This document shows positions 23,603 to 33,489 of a stretch of 33,489 nucleotides of DNA, in pieces. The translations under genes and the position numbers were made by a program. This stretch comes from Gammaproteobacteria bacterium (GTDB taxonomy: Bacteria; Pseudomonadota; Gammaproteobacteria; Eutrophobiales; Eutrophobiaceae), in contig JANQJZ010000041.1 in assembly GCA_028281365.1 (NCBI GenBank), positions 1-33,489 on the forward strand, written 5' to 3'. The first letter of the stretch is position 1; the number at the start of each line of letters is the position of its first letter. The notes beneath the pieces are model-generated. The model saw only the letters and a program-made list of their open reading frames with translations, searched no databases and was not told the DNA's origin.

Positions 23603-25045
23603 ATGACTAATGCGCTAAAAATTGCCGAGTCCAATCTACTTACTAATCGCGGTTTGGAAATTGATGACGTTCAAAATACTTTGGACCATGTCATGCTTTC
23701 TTCAATTGATCAGGCTGATTTATATTTTCAATCGTCTTATTCCGAATCCTGGGTATTGGAGGATGGAATTGTTAGAGAGGGTTCTCATAATATTGATCAA
23801 GGCGTAGGTGTGAGGGCTATCAGTGGAGAAAAAACCGGTTTTGCCTATTCAGATGAAATTATTCTTCCGGCATTAACCCAGGCGGCTTCTGCTGCAAGAT
23901 CTATTGCCAGTCATGGTGATAATGGCCATCTTCAGGCATGGCATAAAACCAACACACCTGTACTTTATAGTGATGTTAACCCTATTGATTCAATAAATGC
24001 TGAAGAAAAGGTAAATCTGTTAAAACAGCTTGATCAAGCAGCACGTAAAAAAGACACCAGGGTTAAACAGGTTATGATCGGTTTAACCGGTTCGCAATCC
24101 ACAATACTCGTCGCTAACAGCGAAGGCATGCTTACTGGAGATGTGCGGCCATTAGTAAGATTAAATGTTAATGTTATTGTTGAAGAAAATGGGCGCATTG
24201 AAAAAGGTGGTTCCGGCGGTGGTGGTCGTTTTGGTTATGAATATTTTTTAACTGATGATATGGCAATGTCTTATGTTAATGAAGCTATCGAGCAGGCTTT
24301 AATTAACCTTGAGTCAGTCGCTGCACCTGCAGGCAGCATGCCTGTAGTACTTGGCCCGGGTTGGCCAGGCATTTTGTTACATGAAGCTATTGGCCATGGT
24401 CTTGAAGGAGATTTTAATCGTAAACAAACTTCTGCGTTTTCCGGGCGCATTGGCGAACGCGTTGCATCTCCCGAGGTTACTGTTGTAGATGACGGTACAA
24501 TTGAAAACCGCCGGGGATCATTAAACGTTGACGATGAAGGCACTCCGACTTCTTCAACAACATTAATTGAACGCGGAATATTAAAAGCTTATATGCAGGA
24601 CAAACACAATGCACGTTTAATGGGAGTTGCACCTACCGGTAATGGACGCCGTGAATCCTATGCACATTTGCCAATGCCGCGTATGACCAATACCTATATG
24701 CTTAATGGTCAACACAATCCGGAAGATATTATTGCGTCAGTTGATAACGGCATCTATGCAGTACAATTTGGCGGTGGTCAGGTTGATATCACTAATGGCA
24801 AATTTGTTTTTAGTGCCAGTCAGGCCTACAAGATTGAAAACGGTAAAATTACATCACCTGTTAAAGGAGCTACGATTATTGGCAATGGACCAGATGTTTT
24901 AACTCGTGTCAGTATGGTCGGCAATGATATGGCTTTAGATTCAGGTATAGGTACATGTGGCAAGGATGGACAATCTGTCCCGGTTGGTGTGGGACAACCG
25001 ACAATACGAATTGATGATATTACCGTTGGTGGAACGAGTACCTAA
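23603..25045 (+). CDS. tldD: metalloprotease TldD
   Basis: A 480-residue TldD. The zinc-binding motif H-E-A-I-G-H is at residues 260-265, followed by G-L-E-G-D-F and a conserved G-x-x-x-D-D-E-G-T-P region. With TldE (PmbA, not in this window) it forms a heterodimeric protease that trims unfolded peptides and matures some RiPPs, such as microcin B17, and helps degrade the CcdA antitoxin. It is convergent with, and overlaps by 4 bp, the MFS transporter gene. A RiPP operon is encoded about 11 kb away, but no direct link is shown. Confidence 0.96.
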   Translation: MTNALKIAESNLLTNRGLEIDDVQNTLDHVMLSSIDQADLYFQSSYSESWVLEDGIVREGSHNIDQGVGVRAISGEKTGFAYSDEIILPALTQAASAARSIASHGDNGHLQAWHKTNTPVLYSDVNPIDSINAEEKVNLLKQLDQAARKKDTRVKQVMIGLTGSQSTILVANSEGMLTGDVRPLVRLNVNVIVEENGRIEKGGSGGGGRFGYEYFLTDDMAMSYVNEAIEQALINLESVAAPAGSMPVVLGPGWPGILLHEAIGHGLEGDFNRKQTSAFSGRIGERVASPEVTVVDDGTIENRRGSLNVDDEGTPTSSTTLIERGILKAYMQDKHNARLMGVAPTGNGRRESYAHLPMPRMTNTYMLNGQHNPEDIIASVDNGIYAVQFGGGQVDITNGKFVFSASQAYKIENGKITSPVKGATIIGNGPDVLTRVSMVGNDMALDSGIGTCGKDGQSVPVGVGQPTIRIDDITVGGTST

Positions 25046-26199
25046 TTATTTTTTTGTAATCCCATCCACGCAATAACAACACCAAATGCACTTAATAGTG
25101 CAGCAAATAGAAAAGTCTGCATTGAACCTATTGAGTCCCAAAGATATCCACTGATTAAACTTCCTAATGCTAAACCAGCACCAAAACTAATACTACTATA
25201 GAGAGCCTGACCTCTCCCCTGATGCTGATCTTTAAATTCCTTATGAATATATTGAATCGCAACGGCATGATAAACACCAAAACTTGCCGCGTGCAAACTT
25301 TGAGCTATTAATAAAATAAAAACATTGTCCACAAACCATGCGATTAATAGCCAACGTATAGTCGTCAGGATTAATGTTGATATCATTAGAAGACGTAAAT
25401 TATATTTGCTAATTACACGATGAATAAATACATAAATAATTACCTCGGCCAGTACTCCCAGTGCCCATGCTGTTCCTATAAAACTGTTTGAATATTTGTG
25501 TTCTTCAAGATAAATGGAAAAAAACGTGTAATACGGACCGTGACTGGCCTGCACAAGAAAACAAACTATTAGTAACGCAATGACATGTCGTTTAAAAATT
25601 ATTGATTTAAAACTGGCATCGTTATTTATATCATTCGATGATGAAATTTCCGGGATAAATAAACTATGTATCCAGACCAAACACATTGAACCAATTAATA
25701 TCGGTAATAAAAACTTTATAGGGTTTTGATCAAAAAATTGCCCTAAAGCGAGAACTGCGATAATAAAACTTATTGAGCCCCAGATTCTTACAACAGTATA
25801 ACTATTACTTTCGTCTCCCAGATGGGAAAGTGTTACTGCTTCTATTTGGGGTAATGCTGCACTCCAAAATATAGAAAAGATAAAGAGAATAATAAACAGC
25901 GTCCAAAAATCATTATAAAAAAGTACGAAACAGAAAGATAACATTGAAAATAAAGACGTATAACGAATAATCTGTATTCGTTTACCGGTATGATCAACAA
26001 CCCAACCCCAGATAAAAGATGAAAAGATCTTTGTAACAACAACAATTGCAGAAAGTATACCGATCGCTTCAGCATCCATTCCCAGTGACTTCAGGTATAA
26101 CGACCAGTACGGCATAAAACCGCCGACTGTTATAAAAAAAAGAAAATAGAACCCTGACAGCCGCCAGTACGGCACTCCCTGCCAATTAGTCTTCAACAT
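25042..26199 (-). CDS. MFS transporter (HcaT / MFS_1-like)
   Basis: A 385-residue major facilitator protein with 12 hydrophobic segments. The loop after segment 2 contains [10 protein letters not shown], the usual MFS motif A region. The early [20 protein letters not shown] and [10 protein letters not shown] strings fit the MFS_1-like family that includes the 3-phenylpropionate transporter HcaT. The substrate cannot be deduced. Its 3' end overlaps the tldD stop codon on the opposite strand, and it follows aroC with 126 bases between. Confidence 0.85.
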   Translation of the reverse strand: MLKTNWQGVPYWRLSGFYFLFFITVGGFMPYWSLYLKSLGMDAEAIGILSAIVVVTKIFSSFIWGWVVDHTGKRIQIIRYTSLFSMLSFCFVLFYNDFWTLFIILFIFSIFWSAALPQIEAVTLSHLGDESNSYTVVRIWGSISFIIAVLALGQFFDQNPIKFLLPILIGSMCLVWIHSLFIPEISSSNDINNDASFKSIIFKRHVIALLIVCFLVQASHGPYYTFFSIYLEEHKYSNSFIGTAWALGVLAEVIIYVFIHRVISKYNLRLLMISTLILTTIRWLLIAWFVDNVFILLIAQSLHAASFGVYHAVAIQYIHKEFKDQHQGRGQALYSSISFGAGLALGSLISGYLWDSIGSMQTFLFAALLSAFGVVIAWMGLQKNN

Positions 26200-26242
26200 T
26201 TAAATATTGCTAAAAAATAGAGATTTTGTTTGAGAATGCGGC

Positions 26243-26303
26243 GCAGGGTTTTTGAGAAGCGGAGTTAACAGAAACAGTTAATGAGCATCGCAAAAAACGC
26301 TGC
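26243..26303 (-). other. long imperfect hairpin between aroC and the MFS gene
   Basis: The minus strand halves GCAGcGTTTTTtG..GC..TAAC and GTTA..GC..CAAAAACcCTGC pair with a few bulges around a 7-base loop. No long T run follows. It could be a weak terminator after aroC or a dispersed palindromic element. Confidence 0.4.
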
Positions 26304-26325
26304 AACAATATTATCGGACAAAATA

Positions 26326-27426
26326 TCATTTTTTAGTTGGGGGAATAGTAGGTGTTTCAGATTCAACATCAGCACACTGTGCACGATGTCTTAGCGCATG
26401 ATCCATTAAGACCAAGGCTAACATTGCTTCAGCGATAGGTGTTGCACGGATGCCAACACAAGGATCATGCCGGCCTTTAGTAACAACCTCAGTTGCTTCT
26501 CCAGATTTATCAATAGTCTTACCCGGCAAACGAATACTTGAAGTGGGCTTAAGTGCAATACTGACAAGGATATCCTGGCCTGAAGAAATTCCACCCAATA
26601 CACCACCGGCATTGTTTCCAATAAATCCTTCCGGAGTCATTTCATCACGGTGCTCGGTTCCTTTATGTTCAACACAATTAAACCCTGCACCAAGTTCAAC
26701 ACCTTTAACGGCATTGATACTCATCATCGCTTTGGCAATATCCGCATCTAACCGATCAAAGATAGGTTCGCCCAAACCTACCGGAACATTTTCTGCAACA
26801 ACATTAATTCGTGCCCCAATAGATTCACCCTCTTTTCTTAATGCATCCATATATTCATCTAATTCAGTAACACGATCAGGATCGGGACAGAAGAAGGCAT
26901 TATTTTCCACCTCACCCCAATCCTTGTGTTCAATGCTTATCGAACCCAATTGCGAAAGATAACCACGGATGATTAGACCAAACTTTTCCTTTAAATACTT
27001 TTTTGCTATCGCACCGGCTGCAACACGCATACAAGTCTCACGGGCAGAAGCACGACCACCACCTCGATAGTCCCGACGTCCATATTTTTGTTGGTAAGTA
27101 TAATCGGCATGTCCAGGCCGAAACATGTCTTTAATATTTCCATAATCCCTGGATTTTTGATCTTCGTTTTCTATTAACAGGCCTATCGGTGTACCTGTAG
27201 TGACTCCCTCAAATACACCCGACATAATTTTAACAGCATCTGATTCTTTTCTTTGCGTCACATGCCTTGATTGTCCCGGTTTACGTCGATCCAGATCATG
27301 CTGCATATCAGCTTCTGCCAGCTCTAATCCAGGTGGACAACCATCGACCACACAAATATAACCGGGGCCATGGCTCTCACCGGCACTGGTAACTGTGAAG
27401 ATTTTTCCGAATGTATTTCCTGACAT
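26326..27426 (-). CDS. aroC: chorismate synthase
   Basis: A 366-residue chorismate synthase, normal length. It uses reduced FMN to convert 5-enolpyruvylshikimate-3-phosphate to chorismate, the last step of the shikimate pathway. Signatures are the N-terminal [14 protein letters not shown], the R-R-P-G-Q-S region, the [10 protein letters not shown] and [14 protein letters not shown] strings, and the C-terminal R-H-D-P-C-V-G-I-R. It is divergent from the thioredoxin-like gene across 109 bases. Confidence 0.98.
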   Translation of the reverse strand: MSGNTFGKIFTVTSAGESHGPGYICVVDGCPPGLELAEADMQHDLDRRKPGQSRHVTQRKESDAVKIMSGVFEGVTTGTPIGLLIENEDQKSRDYGNIKDMFRPGHADYTYQQKYGRRDYRGGGRASARETCMRVAAGAIAKKYLKEKFGLIIRGYLSQLGSISIEHKDWGEVENNAFFCPDPDRVTELDEYMDALRKEGESIGARINVVAENVPVGLGEPIFDRLDADIAKAMMSINAVKGVELGAGFNCVEHKGTEHRDEMTPEGFIGNNAGGVLGGISSGQDILVSIALKPTSSIRLPGKTIDKSGEATEVVTKGRHDPCVGIRATPIAEAMLALVLMDHALRHRAQCADVESETPTIPPTKK

Positions 27427-27535
27427 GGCGCGCTATTGTATACGGGAACGACCATATCGTACATGTCGAACTATTAATAAGCACATTGAGTCTATTATTG
27501 TATTTACAAATATATTTACCTATAAATAAGCCATC

Positions 27536-28051
27536 ATGAAACGCATACTTTTTATATTACTGCTATTTTCAGTAACGCCTTCGATCAAGGCAGATGTCCT
27601 CGATATGCGTCTGGTGAATATTTCAGGTACAGATGAACCAATGAGTGATTACATTGGTAAAGGGAAATGGGTTGTGGTAAATGTCTGGAGCCCAAGCTGT
27701 AGCGCTTGCGTTATCGAGCTACCGACAATCAAAACATTTATTGAAAGAAACCCGAATATCCCTGTAGTAGGAATCACATTGGATTTTCCAAGTTTTGCTT
27801 ATGGGAAACTTGATGTGTTACAGGATTTTGTTAGGGAAAATCCGCTGGATTATCCCTTATTTCTAGCCGATATAAACCAGGCATCGGAATTGATCGGACG
27901 TTGGTTGGTAGGGATTCCACTCATTGCAATCTATCACCCTGATGGCCGACCACTTGTGCGTTGGCCGGGTATTGTTGAAATCGATCAAATTGAAGACTAT
28001 ATAAAAAACTACAAAGAAGAATCAGACCCTTTATCTATTGATTTTGAATAA
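27536..28051 (+). CDS. secreted thioredoxin-like (TlpA-type) protein
   Basis: A 171-residue protein with an N-terminal signal peptide (residues 1-19, M-K-R-I-L-F-I-L-L-L-F ending S-I-K-A) and a thioredoxin fold. The active site is W-S-P-S-C-S-A-C with Cys55 and Cys58, and the cis-proline loop is V-G-I-P-L-I-A-I-Y. The layout fits a periplasmic TlpA/ResA-type thiol oxidoreductase. The client is unknown; such proteins reduce cytochrome c or copper-protein cysteines. It is convergent with dxs, with an 11-base gap. Confidence 0.88.
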   Translation: MKRILFILLLFSVTPSIKADVLDMRLVNISGTDEPMSDYIGKGKWVVVNVWSPSCSACVIELPTIKTFIERNPNIPVVGITLDFPSFAYGKLDVLQDFVRENPLDYPLFLADINQASELIGRWLVGIPLIAIYHPDGRPLVRWPGIVEIDQIEDYIKNYKEESDPLSIDFE

Positions 28052-28062
28052 ATAATATTACA

Positions 28063-29958
28063 TTAAGCACTACTTACTTTCTGTTCTCGCTCTGACTCAT
28101 CCAATTGTTCAATAACAAACTTTAGAATTCCTTCATAATCCAGACCTGCATCACGCAGCATATCATCTCTGGAACCGTGCTGAATTAATCTATCAGGTAA
28201 TCCATAATTAGTAATCCGTTGTTCTATACCATGCTCAGCAATTACCTCATTAACCGCCGCACCCGCCCCGCCCTGTACGACATTTTCTTCAACAGTAATG
28301 ATTAATTCATGTTCACCACACATATCAAGTATCAACATTTCATCTATTGGCTTTACAAAACGCATATTAACCAAACTTGTATCCAGTTCTTCAGCAATTC
28401 GTTCACACGGTTCAACCATTGTTCCAAAAGCAAGAATCGCAATATTTTTCCCTCTTCGCCTCACCTCACCTTTACCAACAGGTAATGCTGTTATCTCTTG
28501 CTGTACTTCTACACCAGGACCTGTACCACGTGGATAACGAACTGCTGCGGGTTGGTCAAGTTGAAAACCCGTATATAACATCTGCCGACATTCATTTTCA
28601 TCTGCAGGTGCCATTACAACCATATTTGGCAAGCAGCGCATAAAACTCAGGTCATAAGCACCATTATGTGTAGGACCATCGGCACCCACACAACCGGCAC
28701 GATCTATGGCAAATAGAACAGGTAAATTTTGCACAACGACATCATGTATTAATTGATCATAAGCACGTTGTAAAAACGTGGAGTAGATAGCTACTACCGG
28801 TTTTAAGCCATCACAGGCCATTCCAGCTGCAACAGCAACACTATGTTGCTCGGCAATAGCAACATCAAAATATTTATCCGGATGTTCTTTTTCAAAACGT
28901 ACAAGCCCTGACCCTTCCCGCATTGCCGGCGTAATAGCTGCAAAACGATGATCCTGATTAGCCATATCACAAGCCCAATCACCAAATACTTTACTATAAG
29001 TTGGAGCTACTGATGGCTTGGTTGATGGAATAATACCTTTATGTGGATCAAATGGTGTCACACCATGATATTTAACCGGATCGTCTTCCGCTGGAGCATA
29101 GCCTTTACCTTTTTTAGTAATAATATGTAAAAACTGTGGTCCATCGAGTTCCTTTATATTTTTCAACATGCTGATGAGTACCGGCAGGTCGTGTCCATCA
29201 ACCGGACCGATATAATTAAAACCAAATTCTTCGAATAATGTTCCTGGAACTATTAAACCTTTAACGTGTTCTTCGGCACGTTTCGCTATCTCAAGGGCAT
29301 TAGGAATATTTGATAATACTTTTTTACTGCCTTTGCGAACGCTGGAATAGATCTTTCCTGATAATAATTGTGCAAAACGATTTGATAATGCGCCAACATT
29401 GGGTGAAATAGACATATTGTTATCATTCAAAATAACCAGTAGGTCACTATGTTGAGCACCAGCATGGTTCAAGGCTTCAAAAGCCATACCGGCTGTTAAA
29501 CCACCATCACCGATTATTGCGACACATTTACGATCAGAACCGGTACGCGCAGCCGCTATTGACATCCCCAGTGCAGCCGCTATTGATGTACTTGAATGAC
29601 CAACACCAAAAGTATCGTATTCACTTTCATCACGTTTTGGAAATGGTGCCAATCCATCCCATTGACGAATAGTATGTAGTTTATCTTTTCTACCCGTCAG
29701 TATTTTATGAATATAGGCTTGATGTCCCACATCCCAGACCAGGCGGTCTTCAGGTGTATTGTATAAATAATGCAGGGCCACAGTGAGCTCTGCAGCTCCC
29801 AGGCTGGCTGCAAAGTGTCCCCCACTTTTACTTACCGAATGCAATAAAAAAAGCCTGAGTTCCTCAACAACCTGTACTAATTGTGACTCGGGAAGTCTTC
29901 TTAAATCTGCAGGACAATTTATTTGGTCAAGAAGTGGTGTGTTTATATCGTTATTCAT
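28063..29958 (-). CDS. dxs: 1-deoxy-D-xylulose-5-phosphate synthase
   Basis: A 631-residue thiamine-diphosphate enzyme. It condenses pyruvate and glyceraldehyde-3-phosphate in the first step of the MEP isoprenoid pathway. Motifs: [10 protein letters not shown], the thiamine-binding [15 protein letters not shown] with following N-D-N-x-M-S-I, and the catalytic-glutamate segment [13 protein letters not shown]. The frame has a GTG at 29961 directly before the ATG at 29958; I chose the ATG. It is divergent from hpnH across about 220 bases, which places precursor supply next to hopanoid modification genes. Confidence 0.97.
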   Translation of the reverse strand: MNNDINTPLLDQINCPADLRRLPESQLVQVVEELRLFLLHSVSKSGGHFAASLGAAELTVALHYLYNTPEDRLVWDVGHQAYIHKILTGRKDKLHTIRQWDGLAPFPKRDESEYDTFGVGHSSTSIAAALGMSIAAARTGSDRKCVAIIGDGGLTAGMAFEALNHAGAQHSDLLVILNDNNMSISPNVGALSNRFAQLLSGKIYSSVRKGSKKVLSNIPNALEIAKRAEEHVKGLIVPGTLFEEFGFNYIGPVDGHDLPVLISMLKNIKELDGPQFLHIITKKGKGYAPAEDDPVKYHGVTPFDPHKGIIPSTKPSVAPTYSKVFGDWACDMANQDHRFAAITPAMREGSGLVRFEKEHPDKYFDVAIAEQHSVAVAAGMACDGLKPVVAIYSTFLQRAYDQLIHDVVVQNLPVLFAIDRAGCVGADGPTHNGAYDLSFMRCLPNMVVMAPADENECRQMLYTGFQLDQPAAVRYPRGTGPGVEVQQEITALPVGKGEVRRRGKNIAILAFGTMVEPCERIAEELDTSLVNMRFVKPIDEMLILDMCGEHELIITVEENVVQGGAGAAVNEVIAEHGIEQRITNYGLPDRLIQHGSRDDMLRDAGLDYEGILKFVIEQLDESEREQKVSSA

Positions 29959-30177
29959 CACTTATAGACTGAAAAAGATGACATTATGAATAGTGCCCAG
30001 GCACCATGCAAGAAGAACGCGTAATTAGATTCTGAATGCTGTTTGGATAAGAATAATTCTAATTTATCGGGACACGGGCTGTACATTTACCTATACATCA
30101 CTTAATCTAACGGGCTATCAAAAAATCATCAAAAACTGACAAAATTTCAATTATTTCAATAATCTGGAGCCTTTTTT
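29959..30177. other. divergent dxs / hpnH intergenic region
   Basis: About 219 AT-rich bases that must hold promoters for both directions. I could not pick convincing -35/-10 pairs. A GGAG eight bases before the hpnH ATG is a good ribosome binding site. A short inverted repeat GTGCC-CAG-GCAC occurs at about 29994-30004. Confidence 0.5.
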
Positions 30178-31308
30178 ATGGGAGTGCCTTTAATACAGCA
30201 GTACCGGGTAGGTAAATATATCCTGGGGAAAAAGTTACGTGGTGAAAAAAAGTACCCGTTAGTCTTGATGCTGGAACCTTTATTCCGTTGTAATCTGGCT
30301 TGTGCTGGCTGTGGCAAGATTGACTATCCAAAAGAAATTCTTGATAAACGTCTTAGTTACGAAGAATGCATGCATGCCATCGATGAGTGTGGTACACCTG
30401 TCGTTTCTATCGCAGGAGGTGAACCATTGATCCATAAGGAAATGAATCAAATTGTGAACGGCTTTATTGAACGTAAAAAATTCGTTTATCTATGCACAAA
30501 CGCCTTGTTGTTAAAAAAACATATCGATGAATATACACCTTCCCCTTATCTGACTTTCTCTATTCACCTTGATGGTAATCGAGAACGGCACGATGCTTCT
30601 GTCTGCCTTGATGGGGTATTTGATAAATGTATCAAAGTCATCAAATTAGCTCGTGAAAAAGGCTTTAGAGTCACAATTAACTGCACTCTGTTTCAGGGAG
30701 AGACTGCTGATGAAATAGCAGAATTTATGGATATGGCAATGGAGTTAGGTGTAGAAGGCGTCACTATTTCACCGGGATACAGTTATGAACGTGCACCTAA
30801 ACAGGATGTGTTTTTGAAAAAACGCGAGAGTAAGCAGCTTTTCCGTGACGTTTTTAAACTGGGTATCGGTAAAAAGTGGCGTTTTAACCAATCATCTCTT
30901 TATCTGGATTTTCTTGCAGGCAACCAAACATATGAATGCACTCCATGGGGCAACCCTACGCGCAACGTTTTTGGCTGGCAAAAACCCTGTTACTTATTAG
31001 TTGGTGAAGGTTATGCACCAACCTTTTCTGCTTTAATGAAGGAAACTGAATGGCAAAACTATGGTACAGGTCGAAATCCAAAATGTGCCAATTGCATGGT
31101 TCATTGTGGTTATGAAGCTACAGCAGTCAATGACACAGTGAATCATCCGCTAAAAGCACTTAAGGTATTTTTAAACGGACCTAAAACAGAAGGAGAAATG
31201 GCACCTGAATTACCTGTATTGTATGATGATGATGTGGTAAGTAAACCCAGGTTAGTTGCCGAAATTAAACCAATCAGTAGCTGCGGAAGTAATAAACAAG
31301 TCGCTTAA
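30178..31308 (+). CDS. hpnH: adenosyl-hopene transferase HpnH (radical SAM)
   Basis: A 376-residue radical SAM protein. The cluster motif is C-N-L-A-C-A-G-C (Cys38, Cys42, Cys45), followed by a S-I-A-G-G-E-P-L SAM-binding strand and a C-terminal cysteine-containing region (C-A-N-C-M-V-H-C-G-Y). The N-terminus M-G-V-P-L-I-Q-Q-Y-R-V-G-K-Y-I is characteristic of HpnH, which joins a 5'-deoxyadenosyl group to diploptene to begin extended (C35) hopanoid side-chain synthesis. It is co-transcribed with hpnB, whose ATG overlaps its stop codon (TAATG). Squalene-hopene cyclase (shc) is not in this window. Confidence 0.95.
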   Translation: MGVPLIQQYRVGKYILGKKLRGEKKYPLVLMLEPLFRCNLACAGCGKIDYPKEILDKRLSYEECMHAIDECGTPVVSIAGGEPLIHKEMNQIVNGFIERKKFVYLCTNALLLKKHIDEYTPSPYLTFSIHLDGNRERHDASVCLDGVFDKCIKVIKLAREKGFRVTINCTLFQGETADEIAEFMDMAMELGVEGVTISPGYSYERAPKQDVFLKKRESKQLFRDVFKLGIGKKWRFNQSSLYLDFLAGNQTYECTPWGNPTRNVFGWQKPCYLLVGEGYAPTFSALMKETEWQNYGTGRNPKCANCMVHCGYEATAVNDTVNHPLKALKVFLNGPKTEGEMAPELPVLYDDDVVSKPRLVAEIKPISSCGSNKQVA

Positions 31309-32420
31309 TGGATATTACATTCCTGACATTTTTGTCAGGGTTACTCATCTGGTTAGCAATTCTCATCTTCCCTTGGCGTCCCTGGAGTACGCGTGAATCA
31401 CTTGATAGTCAATCAGAACTGAGATTGGATCTGTCTGATGTAACTGTACTTATCCCTGCCAGGAACGAAGCATTAAATATTATCCAAACACTTTCGGCAC
31501 TAAAAGATCAAGGTAATAACCTAAGCGTTGTAATAGTTGATGATCAGTCAACTGATAATACTATCCCGTTAGCTGAATCTGCTAAACTTGATAATTTATT
31601 AATCATAAAAGGTAGTGAGTTACCTGAGGGTTGGAGCGGTAAACTTTGGGCTCTTGAACAAGGCAGGCAATATGTAAAAACATCTTATCTCTTGTTATTA
31701 GATGCGGATATTCTGCTACAACCCGGACTTGTCTCAACCTTACTAAAAAATGCGCAACAAAATAGCCTGCAAATGATTTCATTAATGGCGCATCTGAAGA
31801 TGCAATTCTTTTGGGAAAAATTATTAATGCCTGCGTTTATTTTCTTTTTTAAATTGTTATATCCATTTCATCTTTCAAACAACCCCAGGTATCCAATTGC
31901 CGCTGCTGCTGGAGGCTGCATCCTGCTTGAAAAAAATATTATTGACGAATTAGGTGGTTTCGCTTGTATCAAGGATGCTTTGATTGATGATTGTTCCCTG
32001 GCAAAAAAAATTAAACAAAAGGGTTTTAATACGTGGATTGGCTTAACCCATTCAGCAATAAGCATTCGAAATTACAAAACCCTCTCATCCATTTGGAAAA
32101 TGGTTGCAAGGACAGCATACACACAATTAGCATATTCACCGTTCCTTCTGCTGACCTGTACTATATTAATGTTGTTCGCTTTTGTACTACCATTGCTGGC
32201 ATTATTACAAATGGGGAATGTTATTGTGGTTTTAGGTTTAGTGACTATTCTCTTACAGACAATATGTTACCTACCAACCTTACAATATTATTCAATGTCA
32301 CCAATTTACGCAGTTTGCTTGCCTTTAATAGGTATTCTTTATTTAATAATGACCTGGACTTCGGCCATAAATTATTATTTCGGGAGAGGTGCCAGCTGGA
32401 AAGGACGTCATTATCAATAA
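31308..32420 (+). CDS. hpnB: hopanoid-associated glycosyltransferase HpnB
   Basis: A 370-residue family 2 glycosyltransferase. An N-terminal hydrophobic segment (about 2-22) precedes the GT-A catalytic domain with V-T-V-L-I-P-A-R-N-E, the nucleotide-binding V-V-I-V-D-D-Q-S-T-D-N-T, and the metal-binding L-L-L-D-A-D. Three or so C-terminal membrane segments (about 275-350) follow. Members next to hpnH are called HpnB; the sugar transfer step is inferred from context rather than proven. It overlaps hpnH by one base and is 76 bases before hpnM. Confidence 0.9.
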   Translation: MDITFLTFLSGLLIWLAILIFPWRPWSTRESLDSQSELRLDLSDVTVLIPARNEALNIIQTLSALKDQGNNLSVVIVDDQSTDNTIPLAESAKLDNLLIIKGSELPEGWSGKLWALEQGRQYVKTSYLLLLDADILLQPGLVSTLLKNAQQNSLQMISLMAHLKMQFFWEKLLMPAFIFFFKLLYPFHLSNNPRYPIAAAAGGCILLEKNIIDELGGFACIKDALIDDCSLAKKIKQKGFNTWIGLTHSAISIRNYKTLSSIWKMVARTAYTQLAYSPFLLLTCTILMLFAFVLPLLALLQMGNVIVVLGLVTILLQTICYLPTLQYYSMSPIYAVCLPLIGILYLIMTWTSAINYYFGRGASWKGRHYQ

Positions 32421-32496
32421 AAATCTGCAACATTTTTGGCAAACGGGTATCTAACTTTTTGACATTAGAATATGCTAAACAGATAGGCTGTAATAA

Positions 32497-33129
32497 ATGA
32501 CTGGAATTCACATGACAAAAATTATTTTGCGAAAGGTATGTCTTGGACTAATTGTAATACTGACCAGCACAGTCGCAACGGCTGAAACTGAAAACGACCC
32601 ATCAATTGTAATACCGGTTAACGAATTACACCAAAGCCTGCTTACTATAATGCAGAATGCTGAATCATCCAGTTTTGATGAACGCTATAAACTCATGGAA
32701 AAGACAATAAATGATACCTTTGAAACACCAATAATTTCCCGAGTAATTCTGGGAAGGTACTGGAAATCCCTGGATGAACAACAACAAACCGATTTCATTA
32801 ATCTGTTTAATCGGTTAACAATTTCAACTTATGTTAATCGGTTTGATTCATATAACAATCAGAGTTTTAAAACACTATCTATTGAACCGATGAAGAAAAA
32901 TCGCTTTATGGTCAAGACAGAATTGATATCTGAAGAAAAAACCGTTTCTTTGAATTATATTTTACAAAATATTGATGATCAGTGGAAAATAATCAGCGTC
33001 ATTGCTAATGGTGTCAACGATCTTTCCCTGAAACGGGCCGAATATTCTTCTGTCATAAAAGACCGGGGATACAGCGCTCTAATTGCGAGCATCGAAGAAA
33101 AAATCAGTGACTTACATCCCAAAAACTAA
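32497..33129 (+). CDS. hpnM: MlaC/Ttg2D-type protein HpnM
   Basis: A 210-residue protein with an N-terminal signal peptide (to about A-T-A-E near residue 30) and the MlaC/Ttg2D fold: Y-K-L-M-E-K-T-I-N-D-T-F, I-S-R-V-I-L-G-R-Y-W-K-S-L-D-E-Q-Q, F-I-N-L-F-N-R-L, and W-K-I-I-S-V-I-A-N-G-V-N-D-L-S-L-K-R-A-E-Y. MlaC proteins are periplasmic lipid shuttles; this variant is called HpnM when found with hopanoid genes and may carry hopanoids or phospholipids. A second ATG at 32512 gives a more usual signal peptide (M-T-K-I-I-L-R-K) and may be the real start. It is followed by mlaA. Confidence 0.88.
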   Translation: MTGIHMTKIILRKVCLGLIVILTSTVATAETENDPSIVIPVNELHQSLLTIMQNAESSSFDERYKLMEKTINDTFETPIISRVILGRYWKSLDEQQQTDFINLFNRLTISTYVNRFDSYNNQSFKTLSIEPMKKNRFMVKTELISEEKTVSLNYILQNIDDQWKIISVIANGVNDLSLKRAEYSSVIKDRGYSALIASIEEKISDLHPKN

Positions 33130-33222
33130 ATAGTCACAATATTAAAATTGTCTCATTGATTAAGGTATGTCAATATTTGCCCGATACGCTTTAAAAGTAC
33201 AGTTTCAAATGAGAGGGAAAAA

Positions 33223-33489
33223 ATGATTGGACGGCAGCTTTACAGGTTATCAAAATATTTGTTAATAGTTGGTTTACTGCTGGTTGCCACAGGATGTGCA
33301 ACTACACAGACTGCTGATGGTGAAATTAACGAAGACCCTATCGAGCCGACTAACCGTGTCTTTTTTAATATTAACGAGACTCTGGATAAACATTTCTTAA
33401 AACCTGTTGCTGAAGGTTATGTGGCAATTACACCGGTACCTGTTAGAACGAGTATCACGAATTTCTTCGATAATCTGACCTATCTCAAT
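33223..33489 (+). CDS. mlaA: MlaA-family lipoprotein (partial, cut by window end)
   Basis: The first 89 codons of an open frame with GAGAGGG before the ATG. A lipoprotein signal ends in L-V-A-T-G-C with Cys25 as the lipidated residue. The mature start contains D-P-I-E-P-T-N-R-V-F-F-N-I-N-E-T-L-D and P-V-A-E-G-Y-V-A-I-T-P-V-P-V-R, the MlaA/VacJ signature. MlaA sits in the outer membrane and removes phospholipids from the outer leaflet, passing them to MlaC. It follows an MlaC-type protein (HpnM), so the two could act as partners. The C-terminal part lies beyond the window. Confidence 0.93.
   Translation, partial: MIGRQLYRLSKYLLIVGLLLVATGCATTQTADGEINEDPIEPTNRVFFNINETLDKHFLKPVAEGYVAITPVPVRTSITNFFDNLTYLN

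Noticed and set aside
26450-26962. Plus-strand ORF of 170 codons inside aroC
   Set aside because: Antisense shadow of a well-conserved enzyme; no ribosome binding site or recognisable domain.
32033-32500. Plus-strand ORF of 155 codons overlapping hpnB
   Set aside because: Out of frame with hpnB, cysteine- and asparagine-rich without domain structure; the hpnB frame has membrane segments through the same stretch.

Overview
The window looks like a piece of chromosome from a moderately AT-rich gammaproteobacterium. The evidence is the recJ-prfB-lysS order, a hom-thrC pair behind an AlaC-type aminotransferase, a nitrilase-tldD pair, a programmed frameshift in prfB, and an hpn (hopanoid) cluster beside dxs and mlaA. 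I cannot name a genus. Coding density is high, no gene-free stretch exceeds 300 bp, and I saw no rRNA, tRNA, CRISPR array or insertion sequence.

Layout. (1) 95-2336 is an accessory block: an integron-type cassette array on the minus strand with three good attC sites and four cassettes. These carry an SRPBCC/AHSA1 protein, a hicA-hicB toxin-antitoxin pair, a LigI-like amidohydrolase and a small DUF2834-like membrane protein. No integrase is visible, so it resembles a cluster of attC sites lacking an integrase. (2) 2465-7155 (+) holds a YbfF-like hydrolase, argG, and a PAS-GGDEF-EAL membrane protein preceded by two near-perfect CRP-type sites exactly 42 bp apart. (3) 7159-8376 (-) is a CPA1 Na+/H+ antiporter. 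(4) 8457-12671 (-) is an hvf/buf-type RiPP operon. It contains a secreted precursor with nine EGKCG motifs (HvfA-like), a DUF692 multinuclear iron oxidase (HvfB-like), a DUF2063 partner (HvfC-like), a membrane-anchored glutamate-synthase-like FMN/Fe-S protein, and a DoxX-family membrane protein (HvfD-like). (5) 12939-22581 (-) is housekeeping: alaC-like, hom, thrC, an uncharacterised gene, recJ, a small apparently frameshifted ORF, prfB and lysS. (6) 22690-25045 (+) holds a nitrilase-family amidase and tldD, convergent with an MFS transporter (-), then aroC (-). (7) 27536-33489 holds a secreted thioredoxin-like protein, dxs (-), then hpnH-hpnB-hpnM-mlaA (+), with mlaA cut by the window end.

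How the genes work together. The hvf-like operon probably makes a heavily modified, cysteine-rich, metal-binding secreted peptide. The extra FMN/Fe-S protein in the operon could be an additional redox or tailoring component, and is the most interesting unexplained element. dxs supplies isoprenoid precursor next to genes that extend (HpnH), possibly glycosylate (HpnB) and possibly transport (HpnM, MlaA-type) hopanoids and other outer-membrane lipids. Aminotransferase, hom and thrC belong to alanine and threonine metabolism. The cassette array is the region with the clearest signs of horizontal acquisition.
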